Of a DNA stretch of 64,000 bases, positions 37,321 to 50,085 are shown one piece after another. The notes below the pieces were generated by a model, which was not told the origin of the DNA, did no database searches, and saw only the letters and a program-made list of their open reading frames with translations. The position numbers and the translations under genes were made by a program. Numbering within the stretch: position 1 is the stretch's first letter; the number at the start of each line of letters is the position of its first letter. This DNA is from Ptiloglossa arizonensis (lineage: Eukaryota > Arthropoda > Insecta > Hymenoptera > Colletidae), in assembly GCF_051014685.1 (NCBI RefSeq), contig NW_027478720.1, forward strand, positions 186,001 to 250,000, written 5' to 3'.

Positions 37321-40300
37321 AATTTTTGCAGTTCTGATGCTCGAAACGAATAACTAGAACTGCCTAGGGGAAAACTACACCTACCGTTGTAATCGGGCGA
37401 GTTTCTACTTTCAGATGCCACAGAAATTTTGCGGATTGGTCAATCCGTTCGCTCGATATGGCAGTTTGGAGGTAAGAAACGCTTGAGAAACTCAAAATTT
37501 TCGCAGTTCTGATGCTCGAAACGAATAACTGGAACGGCCTAGGGGAAAACTACACATACCGTTGTAATCGGGCGAGTTTCTACTTTCAGACGCAACGGAA
37601 ATTTTGCGGATTGGTCGATCCGTTAGCGAGATATGGCAGTTTGGAAGTAAGAAACGCTTGAGAAACTCAAAATTTTCGCAGCTCTGATGCTCGAAACGAA
37701 TGACTAGAACAGCCTAGGGGAGAAGTACGCATACCGATGTAATCGGGCGAGTTTCTACTTTCAGATGCAACAAAAATTTTGCGGATTGGTCAATCCGTTC
37801 GCGAGATATGGCAGTTTGGAGGTAAGAAACGCTTGTGAAACTCAAAATTTGCGCATTTCTGATGCTCGAAACGAATAACTAGGACTGCCTAGGGGAAAAC
37901 TACACATACCGTTGTAATCGGGCGAGTTTCTACTTTCAGATGCAACAGATATTTTGCGGATTGGTCAATCCGTTCGCGAGATGTGGCAGTTTGGAGGTAA
38001 GAAACGCTCGAGAAACTCAAAATTTTCGCAGTTCTGATGCTCGAAACGAATAACTGGAACGGCCTAGGGGAAAACTACACATACCGTTGTAATCGGGCGA
38101 GTTCTACTTTCAGATGCAACAGAAACTTTGCGGATTGATCAATCCGTTCGCGAGATATGGCAGTTTGGAGATAAGAAACGCTTGAGAAACTCAAAATTTT
38201 CGCAGTTCTGATGCTCGAAACGAATAACTAGAACGGCCTAGGGGAAAACTACACCCACCGTTGTAATCGTGCGAGTTTCTACTTTCAGATGCAACAGAAA
38301 TTTTGCGGATTGGTCAATCCGTTCGCGAGATATGGCAGTTTGGAGGTAAGAAACGCTTGTGAAACTCAAAATTTGCGCAGTTCTGATGCTCGAAACGAAT
38401 AACTAGGACGGCCTAGGGGAAAACTACACATACCGTTGTATTCGGGCGAGTTTCTACTTTCAGATGCAACAGAAATTTTGCGGATCGGTCGATCCGTTCG
38501 CGAGATATGGCAGTTTGGATGTAAGAAACGCTTGAGAAACTCAAAATTTTCGCAGTTCTGATGCTCGAAACGAATAACTAGAACCGCCTAGGGGAAAACT
38601 ACACCTACCGTTGTAATCGGGCGAGTTTCTACTTTCAGATGCAACAGAAATTTTGCGGATTGGTCAATCCGTTCGCGAGATATGGCAGTTTGGATGTAAG
38701 AAACGCTTGAGAAAGTCGAAACTTTCGCAGTTTTGATGCTTGAAACGAATAACTAGAACGGCCTAGGGGAAAAGTACGGATACCGTTGTAATCGGGCGGG
38801 TTTCTACTTTCAGATGCAACAGAAATTTTGCGGATTGGTCAATCCGTTCGCGAGATGTGGCAGTTTGGAGGTAAGAAACGCTTGAGAAACTCAAAATTTT
38901 CGCAGTTCTGATGCTCGAAACGAATAACTAGAACGGCCTAGGGGAAAAGTACGCATACCGATGTAATTGGGCGAGTTTCTACTTTCAGATGCAACAGAAA
39001 TTTTGCGGATTGGTCGATCCGTTAGCGAGATATGGCAGTTTGGAAGTAAGAAACGCTTGAGAAACTCAAAATTTTCGCAGTTCTGATGCTCGAAACGAAT
39101 GACTAGAACGGCCTAGGGGAGAAGTACGCATACCGATGTAATCGGGCGAGTTTCTACATTCAGATGCAACAAAAATTTTGCGTATTGGTCAATCCGTTCG
39201 CGAGATATGGCAGTTTGGATGTAAGAAACGCTTGTGAAACTCAAAATTTGCGCAGTTCTAATGCTCGAAACGAATAACTAGGACGGCCTAGGGGAAAACT
39301 ACACATACCGTTGTAATCGGGCGAGTTTCTACTTTCAGATGCAACAGAAATTTTGCGGATTGGTCGATCCGTTAGCGAGATATGGCAGTTTGGAAGTAAG
39401 AAACGCTTGAGAAACTCAAAATTTTCGCAGCTCTGATGCTCGAAACGAATGACTAGGACGGCCTAGGGGAGAAGTACGCATACCGATGTAATCGGGCGAG
39501 TTTCTACTTTCAGATGCAACAAAAATTTTGCGGATTGGTCAATCCGTTCGCGAGATATGGCAGTTTGGAGGTAAGAAACGCTTGTGAAACTCAAAATTTG
39601 CGCATTTCTGATGCTCGAAAAGAATAACTAGGACTGCCTAGGGGAAAACTACACATACCGTTGTAATCGGGCGAGTTTCTACTTTCAGATGCCACAGAAA
39701 TTTTGCGGATTGGTCAATCCGTTCGCTCGATATGGCAGTTTGGAGGTAAGAAACGCTTGAGAAACTCAAAATTTTCGCAGTTCTGATGCTCGAAACGAAT
39801 AACTGGAACGGCCTAGGGGAAAACTACACATACCGTTGTAATCGGGCGAGTTTCTACTTTCAGATGCAACAGAAACTTTGCGGATTGATCAATCCGTTCG
39901 CGAGATATGGCAGTTTGGAGATAAGAAACGCTTGAGAAACTCAAAATTTTCGCAGTTCTGATGCTCGAAACGAATAACTAGAACGGCCTAGGGGAAAACT
40001 ACACCTACCGTTGTAATCGGGCGAGTTTCTACTTTCAGATGCAACAGAAATTTTGCGGATTGGTCAATTCGTTCGCGAGATATGGCAGTTTGGATGTAAG
40101 AAACGCTTGAGAAAGTCGAAATTTTCGCAGTTCTGATGCTCGAAACGAATAACTAGAACGGCCTAGGGGAAAAGTACGGATACCGTTGTAATCGGGCGGG
40201 TTTCTACTTTCAGATGCAACAGAAATTTTGCGGATTGGTCAATCCGTTCGCGAGATGTGGCAGTTTGGAGGTAAGAAACGCTTGAGAAACTCAAAATTTT

Positions 40301-41160
40301 CGCAGTTCGGATGCTCGAAACGAATAACTAGAACGGCCTAGGGGAAAAGTACGCATACCGATGTAATTGGGCGAGTTTCTACTTTCAGATGCAACAGAAA
40401 TTTTGCGGATTGGTCGATCCGTTAGCGAGATATGGCAGTTTGGAAGTAAGAAACGCTTGAGAAACTCAAAATTTTCGCAGTTCTGATGCTCGAAACGAAT
40501 GACTAGAACGGCCTAGGGGAGAAGTACGCATACCGATGTAATCGGGCGAGTTTCTACTTTCAGATGCAACAAAAATTTTGCGGATTGGTCAATCCGTTCG
40601 CGAGATATGGCAGTTTGGATGTAAGAAACGCTTGTGAAACTCAAAATTTGCGCAGTTCTAATGCTCGAAACGAATAACTAGGACGGCCTAGGGGAAAACT
40701 ACACATACCGTTGTAATCGGGCGAGTTTCTACTCTCAGATGCAACAGAAATTTTGCGGATTGGTCGATCCGTTAGCGAGATATGGCAGTTTGGAAGTAAG
40801 AAACGCTTGAGAAACTCAAAATTTTCGCAGCTCTGATGCTCGAAACGAATGACTAGAACGGCCTAGGGGAGAAGTACGCATACCGATGTAATCGGGCGAG
40901 TTTCTACTTTCAGATGCAACAAAAATTTTGCGGATTGGTCAATCCGTTCGCGAGATATGGCAGTTTGGAGGTAAGAAACGCTTGTGAAACTCAAAATTTG
41001 CGCATTTCTGATGCTCGAAACGAATAACTAGGACTGCCTAGGGGAAAACTACACATACCGTTGTAATCGGGCGAGTTTCTACTTTCAGATGCAACAGATA
41101 TTTTGCGGATTGGTCAATCCGTTCGCGAGATGTGGCAGTTTGGAGGTAAGAAACGCTTGA
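37321..41160 (+). repeat. Diverged satellite segment with an 8-monomer duplication
   Basis: Monomers carrying CTTGTGAAACTCAAAATTTGCGC appear at about 37,832, 38,351, 39,231, 39,581, 40,631 and 40,981. The block about 38,590-39,680 recurs at 39,990-41,080 (offset 1,400 bp, 8 monomers), with the rare GCAGCTCTGATG and GTTCTAATGCTC changes in both copies. The first indel after the 28-kb core is a TTT-to-TT loss near 38,104. Confidence 0.88.
38481..38496. other. Perfect junction dyad with a compensated base pair
   Basis: Reads CGGATCG-GT-CGATCCG. Most monomers have CGGATTG-GT-CAATCCG, and many others have a one-sided change to CGATCCG that spoils the symmetry. Here both arms are changed so that symmetry is restored. 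It could be chance or gene conversion rather than selection. Confidence 0.85.
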
Positions 41161-41880
41161 GAAACTCAAAATTTTCGCAGTTCTGATGCTCGAAACGAAT
41201 GACTAGAACGGCCTAGGGGAGAAGTACGCATACCGATGTAATCGGGCGAGTTTCTACTTTCAGATGCAACAGAAATTTTCCGGATTGGTCGATCCGTTCG
41301 GGAGATATGGCAGTTTGGAAGTAAGAAACGCTTGAGAAACTCAAAATTTTCGCAGTTCTGATGCTCGAAACGACTAAAACTAGGACGGCCCAGGGGAAAA
41401 GTGCGCATACCGTTGTAATCGGGCGAGTTTCTACTTTCAAATGCAACAGAAATTTTGCGGATTGGTCAATCCGTTCGCGAGATGTGGCAGTTTGGAGGTA
41501 AGAAACGCTCGAGAAACTCAAAATTTTCGCAGTTCTGATGCTCGAAACGAATAACTAGAACGGCCTAGGGGAAAAGTACGCATACCGATGTAATCGGGCG
41601 AGTTTCTACTTTCAGATGCAACAGAAATTTTGCGGATTGGTCGATCCGTTCGCGAGATATGGCAGTTTGGAAGTAAGAAACGCTTGAGAAACTCAAAATT
41701 TTCGCAGTTCTGATGCTCGAAACGAATAACTAGAACCGCCTAGGGGAAAACTACACATACCGTTGTAATCGGGTGAGTTTCTACTTTTAGATGCAACAGA
41801 AATTTTGCGGATTGAACAATCCGTGAGCGAGATATGGCAGTTTGGAGATAAGAAACGCTTGAGAAACTCAAAATTTTCGC
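41161..41880 (+). repeat. Satellite segment with a 177-bp monomer, 18-monomer-offset copy
   Basis: The stretch from about 41,166 to 41,520 matches 44,318-44,672 at an offset of 3,152 bp (18 x 175 + 2). Both contain the +2-bp CGACTAAAACTAGG change (41,371 and 44,523), TTTCCGGATTGG and a CGCTCGAG monomer. The remaining monomers are a GGTGAGTTTC type also seen in the first 16 kb. Confidence 0.87.
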
Positions 41881-42980
41881 AGTTCTGATGCTCGAAACGA
41901 ATGACTAGAACGGCCTAGGGGAGAAGTACGAATACCGTTGTAATCGGGCGAGTTTCTACTTTCAGATGCAACAGAAATTTTGCGGATTGGTCGATCCGTT
42001 CGCGAGATGTGGCAGTTTGGAAGTAAGAAACGCTTAAGAAACTCAAAATTTTTGCAGTTCTGATGCTCGAAACGAATAACTAGAACGGCCTAGGGGAAAA
42101 CTACACCTACCGTTGTAATCGGGCGAGTTTCTACTTTCAGATGCCACAGAAATTTTGCGGATTGGTCAATCCGTTCGCTCGATATGGCAGTTTGGAGGTA
42201 AGAAACGTTTGAGAAACTCAAAATTTTCGCAGTTCTGATGCTCGAAACGAATAACTAGAACGGCCCAGGGGAAAAGTGCGCATACCATTGTAATCGGGGG
42301 AGTTTCTACTTTCAGATGCAACAGAAATTATGCGTGTTGGTCAATCCGTTCGCGAGATATGGCAGTTTGGAGGCAAGAAACGCTTGAGAAACTCAAAATT
42401 TTCGCAGTTCTGATGCTCGAAACGAATAACTAGAACGGCCTAGGGGAAAACTACACCTACCGTTGTAATCGGGCGAGTTTCTACTTTCAGATGCAATAGA
42501 AATTTTGCGGATTGGTCAATCCGTTCGCAAGATATGGCAGTTTGGAGGTAAGAAACGCTTGAGAAAGTCAAAATTTTCGCAGTTCTGATGCTCGAAACGA
42601 ATAACTAGAACGGCCTAGGGGAAAAGTACGCATACCGTTGTAATCGGGCGGGTTTCTACTTTCAGATGCAACAGAAATTTTGCGGATTGGTCAATCCATT
42701 CGCGAGATGTGGCAGTTTGGAGGTAAGAAACGCTTGAGAAACTCAAAATTTTCGCAGTTCTGATGCTCGAAACGAATAACTAGAACGGCCTAGGGGAAAA
42801 GTACGCATACCGATGTAATCGGGCGTGTTTCTACTTTCAGATGCAACAGAAATTTTGCGGATTGGTCGATCCGTTAGCGAGATATGGCAGTTTGGAAGTA
42901 AGAAACGCTTGAGAAACTCAAAATTTTCGCAGTTCTGATGCTCGAAACGAATGACTAGAACGGCCTAGGGGAGAAGTACG
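41880..42980 (+). repeat. 1.1-kb duplication, left copy (17 monomers + 2 bp offset)
   Basis: Matches 44,857-45,957. Shared rare variants: GTACGAATACC, CGCTTAAGAAAC with TTTTTGCAG, AACGTTTGAG, ATACCATTGTAATC (42,282 and 45,259), TATGCGTGTTGG, GGCAAGAAACG, GCAATAGAAA, TTCGCAAGATATGG and AATCCATTCGCG. The copies part near 42,980. Confidence 0.9.
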
Positions 42981-43049
42981 CATACCGTTGCAATCGGGCT
43001 AGTTTCTACTTTCAGATGCAACAAAAATTTTGCGGATTGATCAATCCGT

Positions 43050-44280
43050 TCGCGAGATATGGCAGTTTGGAGATAAGAAACGCTTGAGAAACTCAAAATT
43101 TTCGCAGTTCTGATACTCGAAACGAATGACTAGAAAGGCCTAGGGGAGAAGTACGCATACCGTTGTAATCGGGCGAGTTTCTACTTTCAGATGCAAGAGA
43201 AATTATGCGGATTGGTCAATCCGTTCGCGAGATATGGCAGTTTGGATGTAAGAAACGCTTGAGAAACTCAAAATTTTCGCAGTTCTGATGCTCGAAACGA
43301 ATAACTGGAACGGCCTAGGGGAAAACTACACATACCGTTGTAATCGGGCGAGTTTCTACTTTCAGATGCAACAGAAACATTGCGGATTGATCAATCCGTT
43401 CGCGAGATATGGCAGTTTGGAGATAAGAAACGCTTGAGAAACTCAAAATTTTCGCAGTTCTGATGCCCGAAACGAATAACTAGAACGGCCTAGGGGAAAA
43501 CTACACCTACCGTTGTAATCGGGCGAGTTTCTACTTTCAGATGCAACAGACATTTTGCGGATTGGTCAATCCGTTCGCGAGATATGGCAGTTTGGAGGTA
43601 AGAAACGCTTGAGAAAGTCAAAATTTTCGCAGTTCTGATGCTTGAAACGAATAACTAGAACGGCCTAGGGGAAACGTACGCATACCGTTGTAATCGGGCG
43701 GGTTTCTACTTTCAGATGCAACAGAAATTTTGCGGATTGGTGAATCCGTTCGCGAGATATGGCAGTTTGGAGATAAGAAACGCTTGAGAAACTCAAAATT
43801 TTCGCAGTTCTGATACTCGAAACGAATGACTAGAACGGCCTAGGGGAGAAGTACGCATACCGTTGTAATCGGGCGAGTTTCTACTTTCAGATGCAAGAGG
43901 AATTATGCGGATTGGTCAATCCGTTCGCGAGATATGGCAGTTTGGATGTAAGAAACGCTTGAGAAACTCAAAATTTTCGCAGTTCTGATGCTCGAAACGA
44001 ATAACTGGAACGGCCTAGGGGAAAACTACACATACCGTTGTAATCGGGCGAGTTTCTACTTTCAGATGCAACAGAAACATTGCGGATTGATCAATCCGTT
44101 CGCGAGATATGGCAGTTTGGAGATAAGAAACGCTTGAGAAACTCAAAATTTTCGCAGTTCTGATGCCCGAAACGAATAACTAGAACGGCCTAGGGGAAAA
44201 CTACACCTACCGTTGTAATCGGGCGAGTTTCTACTTTCAGATGCAACAGAAATTTTGCGGATTGGTCAATCCGTTCGCGA
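43050..44280 (+). repeat. 4-monomer (700-bp) tandem duplication
   Basis: The region 43,050-43,580 recurs at 43,750-44,280. Shared rare variants are GATACTCGAAACG, GATGCAAGAG with AATTATGCGG, GAAACATTGCGG and GATGCCCGAAAC (43,463 and 44,163). Single-base differences include TAGAAAGGCC in the first copy and GATGCAAGAGGAA in the second. Confidence 0.9.
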
Positions 44281-46920
44281 GATGTGGCAGTTTGGAGGTA
44301 AGAAACGCTCGAGAAACTCAAAATTTTCGCCGTTCTGATGCTCGAAACGAATAACTAGAACGGCCTAGGGGAAAAGTACGCATACCGATGTAATCGGGCG
44401 AGTTTCTACTTTCAGATGCAACAGAAATTTTCCGGATTGGTCGATCCGTTCGCGAGATATGGCAGTTTGGAAGTAAGAAACGCTTGAGAAGCTCAAAATT
44501 TTTGCAGTTCTGATGCTCGAAACGACTAAAACTAGGACGGCCCAGGGGAAAAGTGCGCATACCGTTGTAATCGGGCGAGTTTCTACTTTCAAATGCAACA
44601 GAAATTTTGCGGATTGGTCAATCCGTTCGCGAGATGTGGCAGTTTGGAGGTAAGAAACGCTCGAGAAACTCAAAATTTTCGCAGTTCTGATGCTCGAAAC
44701 GAATAACTAGAACGGCCTAGGGGAAAAGTACGCATACCGATGTAATCGGGCGAGTTTCTACTTTCAGATGCAACAGAAATTTTGCGGATTGGTCAATCCG
44801 TTCGCGAGATATGGCAGTTTGGAAGTAAGAAACGCTTGAGAAACTCAAAATTTTCGCAGTTCTGATGCTCGAAACGAATGACTAGAACGGCCTAGGGGAG
44901 AAGTACGAATACCGTTGTAATCGGGCGAGTTTCTACTTTCAGATGCAACAGAAATTTTGCGGATTGGTCGATCCGTTCGCGAGATGTGGCAGTTTGGAGG
45001 TAAGAAACGCTTAAGAAACTCAAAATTTTTGCAGTTCTGATGCTCGAAACGAATAACTAGAACGGCCTAGGGGAAAACTACACCTACCGTTGTAATCGGG
45101 CGAGTTTCTACTTTCAGATGCCACAGAAATTTTGCGGATTGGTCAATCCGTTCGCTCGATATGGCAGTTTGGAGGTAAGAAACGTTTGAGAAACTCAAAA
45201 TTTTCGCAGTTCTGATGCTCGAAACGAATAACTAGAACGGCCCAGGGGAAAAGTGCGCATACCATTGTAATCGGGCGAGTTTCTACTTTCAGATGCAACA
45301 GAAATTATGCGTGTTGGTCAATCCGTTCGCGAGATATGGCAGTTTGGAGGCAAGAAACGCTTGAGAAACTCAAAATTTTCGCAGTTCTGATGCTCGAAAC
45401 GAATAACTAGAACGGCCTAGGGGAAAACTACACCTACCGTTGTAATCGGGCGAGTTTCTACTTTCAGATGCAATAGAAATTTTGCGGATTGGTCAATCCG
45501 TTCGCAAGATATGGCAGTTTGGAGGTAAGAAACGCTTGAGAAAGTCAAAATTTTCGCAGTTCTGATGCTCGAAACGAATAACTAGAACGGCCTAGGGGAA
45601 AAGTACGCATACCGTTGTAATCGGGCGGGTTTCTACTTTCAGATGCAACAGAAATTTTGCGGATTGGTCAATCCATTCGCGAGATGTGGCAGTTTGGAGG
45701 TAAGAAACGCTTGAGAAACTCAAAATTTTCGCAGTTCTGATGCTCGAAACGAATAACTAGAACGGCCTAGGGGAAAAGTACGCATACCGATGTAATCGGG
45801 CGTGTTTCTACTTTCAGATGCAACAGAAATTTTGCGGATTGGTCGATCCGTTAGCGAGATATGGCAGTTTGGATGTAAGAAACGCTTGAGATACTCAAAA
45901 TTTTCGCAGTTCTGATGCTCGAAACGAATGACTAGAACGGCCTAGGGGAGAAGTACGCATACCGTTGTAATCGGGCGAGTTTCTACTTTCAGATGCAACA
46001 GAAACATTGCGGATTGATCAATCCGTTCGCGAGATATGGCAGTTTGGAAGTAAGAAACGCTTGAGAAAGTCAAAATTTTCGCAGTTCTGATGCTCGAAAC
46101 GAATAACTAGAACGCCCTGGGGGAAAAGTACGCATACCGTTGTAATCGGGCGGGTTTCTACTTTCAGATGCAACAGAAATTTTGCGGATTGGTCAATCCG
46201 TTCGCGAGATGTGGCAGTTTGGAGATAAGAAACGCTTGAGAAACTCAAAATTTTCGCAGTTCTGATGCTCGAAACGAATAACTAGAACGGCCTAGGGGAA
46301 AACTACACCTACCGTTGTAATCGGGCGAGTTTCTACTTTCAGATGCAACAGAAATTTTGCGGATTGGTCAATCCGTTCGCGAGATGTGGCAGTTTGGAGG
46401 TAAGAAACGCTTGAGAAAGTCAAAATTTTCGCAGTTCTGATGCTCGAAACGAATAACTAGAACGGCCTAGGGGAAAAGTACGCATACCGTTGTAATCGGG
46501 CGGGTTTCTACTTTCAGATGCAACAGAAATTTTGCGGATTGGTCAATCCATTCGCGAGATGTGGCAGTTTGGAGGTAAGAAACGCTTGAGAAACTCAAAA
46601 TTTTCGCAGTTCTGATGCTCGAAACGAATAACTAGAACGGCCTAGGGGAAAAGTACGCATACCGATGTAATCGGGCGTGTTTCTACTTTCAGATGCAATA
46701 GAAATTATGCGGATTGGTCGATCCGTTCGCGAGATATGGCAGTTTGGAAGTAAGAAACGCTTGAGAAACTCAAAATTTTCGCAGTTCTGATGCTCGAAAC
46801 GACTAAAACTAGGACGGCCCAGGGGAAAAGTGCGCATACCGTTGTAATCGGGCGAGTTTCTACTTTCAAATGCAACAGAAATTTTGCGGATTGGTCAATC
46901 CGTTCGCGAGATATGGCCGT
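44281..46920 (+). repeat. Diverged satellite segment, right copies of upstream duplications
   Basis: Holds the downstream partners of 41,166-41,520 and 41,880-42,980. After 45,957 monomers of the AATCCATTCGCG type repeat near 46,548, and another 177-bp monomer occurs near 46,800. No other element is present. Confidence 0.85.
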
Positions 46921-48300
46921 TTGGATGTAAGAAACGCTTGAGAAACTCAAAATTTTCGCAGTTCTGATGCTCGACACGAATAACTGGAACGGCCTAGGGG
47001 AGAACTACACATACCGTTGTAATCGGGCGAATTTCTACTTTCAGAAGCAACAGAAATTTTGCGGATTGGTCAATCCGTTCGCGAGATATGGCAGTTTGGA
47101 GGTAAGAAACGCTTAAGAAACTCAAAATTTTCGCAGTTCTGATGCTCGAAACGAATAACTGGAACGGCCTAGGGGAAAACTACTCATACCGTTGTAATCG
47201 GGCGAGTCTCTACTTTCAGATGCAACAGAAATTTTGCGGATTGGTCAATCCGTTCGCGAGATATGGCAGTTTGGAGGTAAGAAACGCTTGAGAAACTCAA
47301 AATTTGCGCAGTTCTGATGCTTGAAACGAATAACTAGAACCGCTTAGGGGAGAAGTACGCATACCGTTATAATCGTGCGAGTTTCTACTTTCAGATGCAA
47401 CAGAAATTTTGCGGATTGATCAATCCGTTCGCGAGATATGGCAGTTTGGAGGTAAGAAACGCTTGAGAAAAAATTCAAAATTTTCGCAGTTCTGATGATC
47501 GAAACGAATGACTAGAACGGCCTAAGGGAAAAGTACGCATACCGATGTAATCGGGCGAGTTTCTACTTTCAGATGCAACAGAAATTTTGCGGATTGGTCG
47601 ATCCGTTAGCGAGATATGGCAGTTTGGAAGTAAGAAACGCTTGAGAAACTCAAAATTTTCGCACTTCTGATGCTCGAAACGAATGACTAGAACGGCCTAG
47701 GGGAGAAGTGCGCATTCCGTTGTAATCGGGCGAGTTTCTACTTTCAAATGCAACAGAAATTTTGCGGATTGGTCAACCCGTTCGCGAGATATGGCAGTTT
47801 GGAGGTAAGAAACGCTTGAGAAACTCAAAATTTTCGCAGTTCTGATGCTCGAAACGAATAACTGGAACGGCCTAGGGGAAAACTACACATACCGTTGTAA
47901 TCGGGCGAGTTTCTACTTTCAGATGCAACAGAAATTATGCGGATTGGTCGATCCGTTCGCGAGATATGGCAGTTTGGAAGAAAGAAACGCTTGAGAAACT
48001 CAAAATTTTCGCAGATCTGATGCTCGAAACGACTAAAACTAGGACGGCCCAGGGGAAAAGTGCGCATACAGTTGTAATCGGGCGAGTTTCTACTTTCAAA
48101 TGCAACAGAAATTTTGCGGATTGGTCAATTCGTTCGCGAGATATGGCAGTTTGGAGGTAAGAAACGCTTGAGAAACTCAAAATTTTCGCATTTCTGATGC
48201 TCGAAACGAATAACTGGAACGGCCTAGGGGAAAACTACACATACCGTTGTAATCGGGCGAGTTTCTACTTTCAGATGCAACAGAAATTTTGCGGATTGAA
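46920..48300 (+). repeat. Older copy of the distal HOR block
   Basis: Matches 51,650-53,030 (offset 4,729 bp) and, in part, the 11-monomer units further on. The shared order is CTCGACACGAATAA, GGGCGAATTTCTAC with CAGAAGCAACAG, GAGTCTCTAC, AATTTGCGCAG with GATGCTTGAAAC, CCGTTATAATC, GATGATCGAAAC with CCTAAGGG, CGCACTTCTG and CAGATCTGATG. It carries private changes such as a 3-bp gain in an A-run near 47,470 (GAGAAAAAATTC) and CCGCTTAGGGG near 47,341. Confidence 0.88.
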
Positions 48301-48860
48301 CAATCCGTGAGCGAGATATGGCAGTTTGGAAGTAAGAAACGCTTGAGAAACTCAAAATTTTCGCAGTTCTGATGCTCGATACGAATAACTAGAAACGCCT
48401 AGGGGAAAACTACACATACCGTTGTAATCGGGTGAGTTTCTACTATTAGATGCAACAGAAATTTTGCGGATTGAACAATGCGTGAGCGAGATATGGCAGT
48501 TTGGAGATAAGAAACGCTTGAGAAACTCAAAATTTTCGCAGTTCTGAGGCTCGAAACGAATGACTAGTACGGCCTAGGGGAGAAGTACGCATACCGTTGT
48601 AATCGGGCGAGTTTCTACTTTCAGATGCAACAGAAATGTTGCGGATTGGTCGATCCGTTCGCGAGATGTGGCAGTTTGGAGGTAAGAAACGCTTAAAAAA
48701 CTCAAAATTTTCGCAGTTCTGATGCTCGAAACGAATAACTAGAACGGCCCAGGGGAAAAGTGCGCATACCGTTGTAATCGGGCGAGTTTCTACTTCCAAA
48801 TGCAACAGAAATTTTGCGGATTGGTCAATCTGTTCGCGAGATATGGCAGTTTCTAGGTAA
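48301..48860 (+). repeat. Satellite spacer between repeated blocks
   Basis: Three to four monomers including the GTTTCTACTATTAG type and the CTTAAAAAACTC type that become regular parts of the distal HOR. Private changes include CTCGATACGAATAA near 48,377 and CAATGCGTGAGCG near 48,476. Confidence 0.8.
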
Positions 48861-50085
48861 GAAACGCTTGAGAAACTCAAAATTTTCGCATTTCTGATGC
48901 TCGAAACGAATAACTGGAACGGCCTAGGGGAAAACTACACATACCGTTGTAATCGGGCGAGTTTCTACTTTCAGATGCAACAGAAATTTTGCGGATTGGT
49001 CGATCCGTTCGCGAGATGTGGCAGTTTGGAAGTAAGAAACGCTTCAGAAACTCAAAATTTTTGCAGTTCTGATGCTCGAAACGAATAACTAGAACGGCGA
49101 AGGGGAAAACTACACCTACCGTTGTAATCGGGCGGGTTTCTACTTTCAGATGCCACAGAAATTTTGCGGATTGGTCAATCCGTTCGCTCGATATGGCAGT
49201 TTGGAGGTAAGAAACGCTTGACAAACTCAAAATTTTCGCAGTTCTGATACTCGAAACGAATAACTAGAACGGCCCAGGGGAAAAGTGCGCATACTGTTGT
49301 AATCGGGCGGGTTTCTACTTTCAGATACAACAGAAATTTTGCGGATTGGTCAATCCGTTCGCGAGATGTGGCAGTTTGGAGGTAAGAAACGCTTGAGAAA
49401 CTCAAAATTTTCGCAGTTCTGATGCTCGAAACGAATAACTAGAACGGCCCAGGGGAAAAGTGCGCATCCCGTTGTAATCGGGCGAGTTTCTACTTTCAGA
49501 TGCAACAGAAATTATGCGGATTGGTCCATCCGTTCGCGAGATATGGCAGTTTGGAAGTAAAAAACGCTTGAGAAACTCAAAATTTTCGCAGTTCTGATGC
49601 TCGAAACGAATGACTAGAACGGCCTAGGGGAGAAGTACGCATACCGTTGTAATCGGGCGAGTTTCTACTTTCAGATGCAACCGAAATTTTACGGATTGTT
49701 CAATCCGTTCGCGAGATATGGCAGTTTGGAGGTAAGAAACGCTTGAGACACTCAAAATTTTCGCAGTTCTGATGCTCGAAACGAATAACTAGAACGGCCT
49801 AGGGGAAAACTACACCTACCGTTGTAATCGGGCGAGTTTCTACTTTCAGATGCAACAGAAATTTTGCGGATTGAACAATCCGTGAGCGAGATATGGCAGT
49901 TTCGAGGTAAGAAACGCTTGAGAAACTCAAAATTTTCGCAGTTCTGAGGCTCGAAACGAATGACTAGAACGGCCTAGGGGGAAGTACGCATACCGTTGTA
50001 ATCGGGCGAGTTTCTACTTTTAGATGCAACAGAAATTTTGCGGATTGAACAATCCATGAGCGAGATATGGCAGTTTGGGGATAAG
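48860..50085 (+). repeat. 7-monomer tandem duplication, first copy
   Basis: Repeats directly as 50,085-51,310 at an offset of 1,224-1,225 bp. Shared rare variants: CATACTGTTG, CAGATACAACAG, GCATCCCGTTG, TTGGTCCATCCG, GCAACCGAAATTTTACGG and GAGACACTC. One base is missing from this copy near 49,980 (CTAGGGGGAAG in place of CTAGGGGAGAAG). Confidence 0.92.

Noticed and set aside
47460..47480. Possible insertion or target-site scar at the A-rich 3-bp gain
   Set aside because: Only three extra bases in an A-run with no flanking duplication; ordinary slippage or sequencing error explains it.
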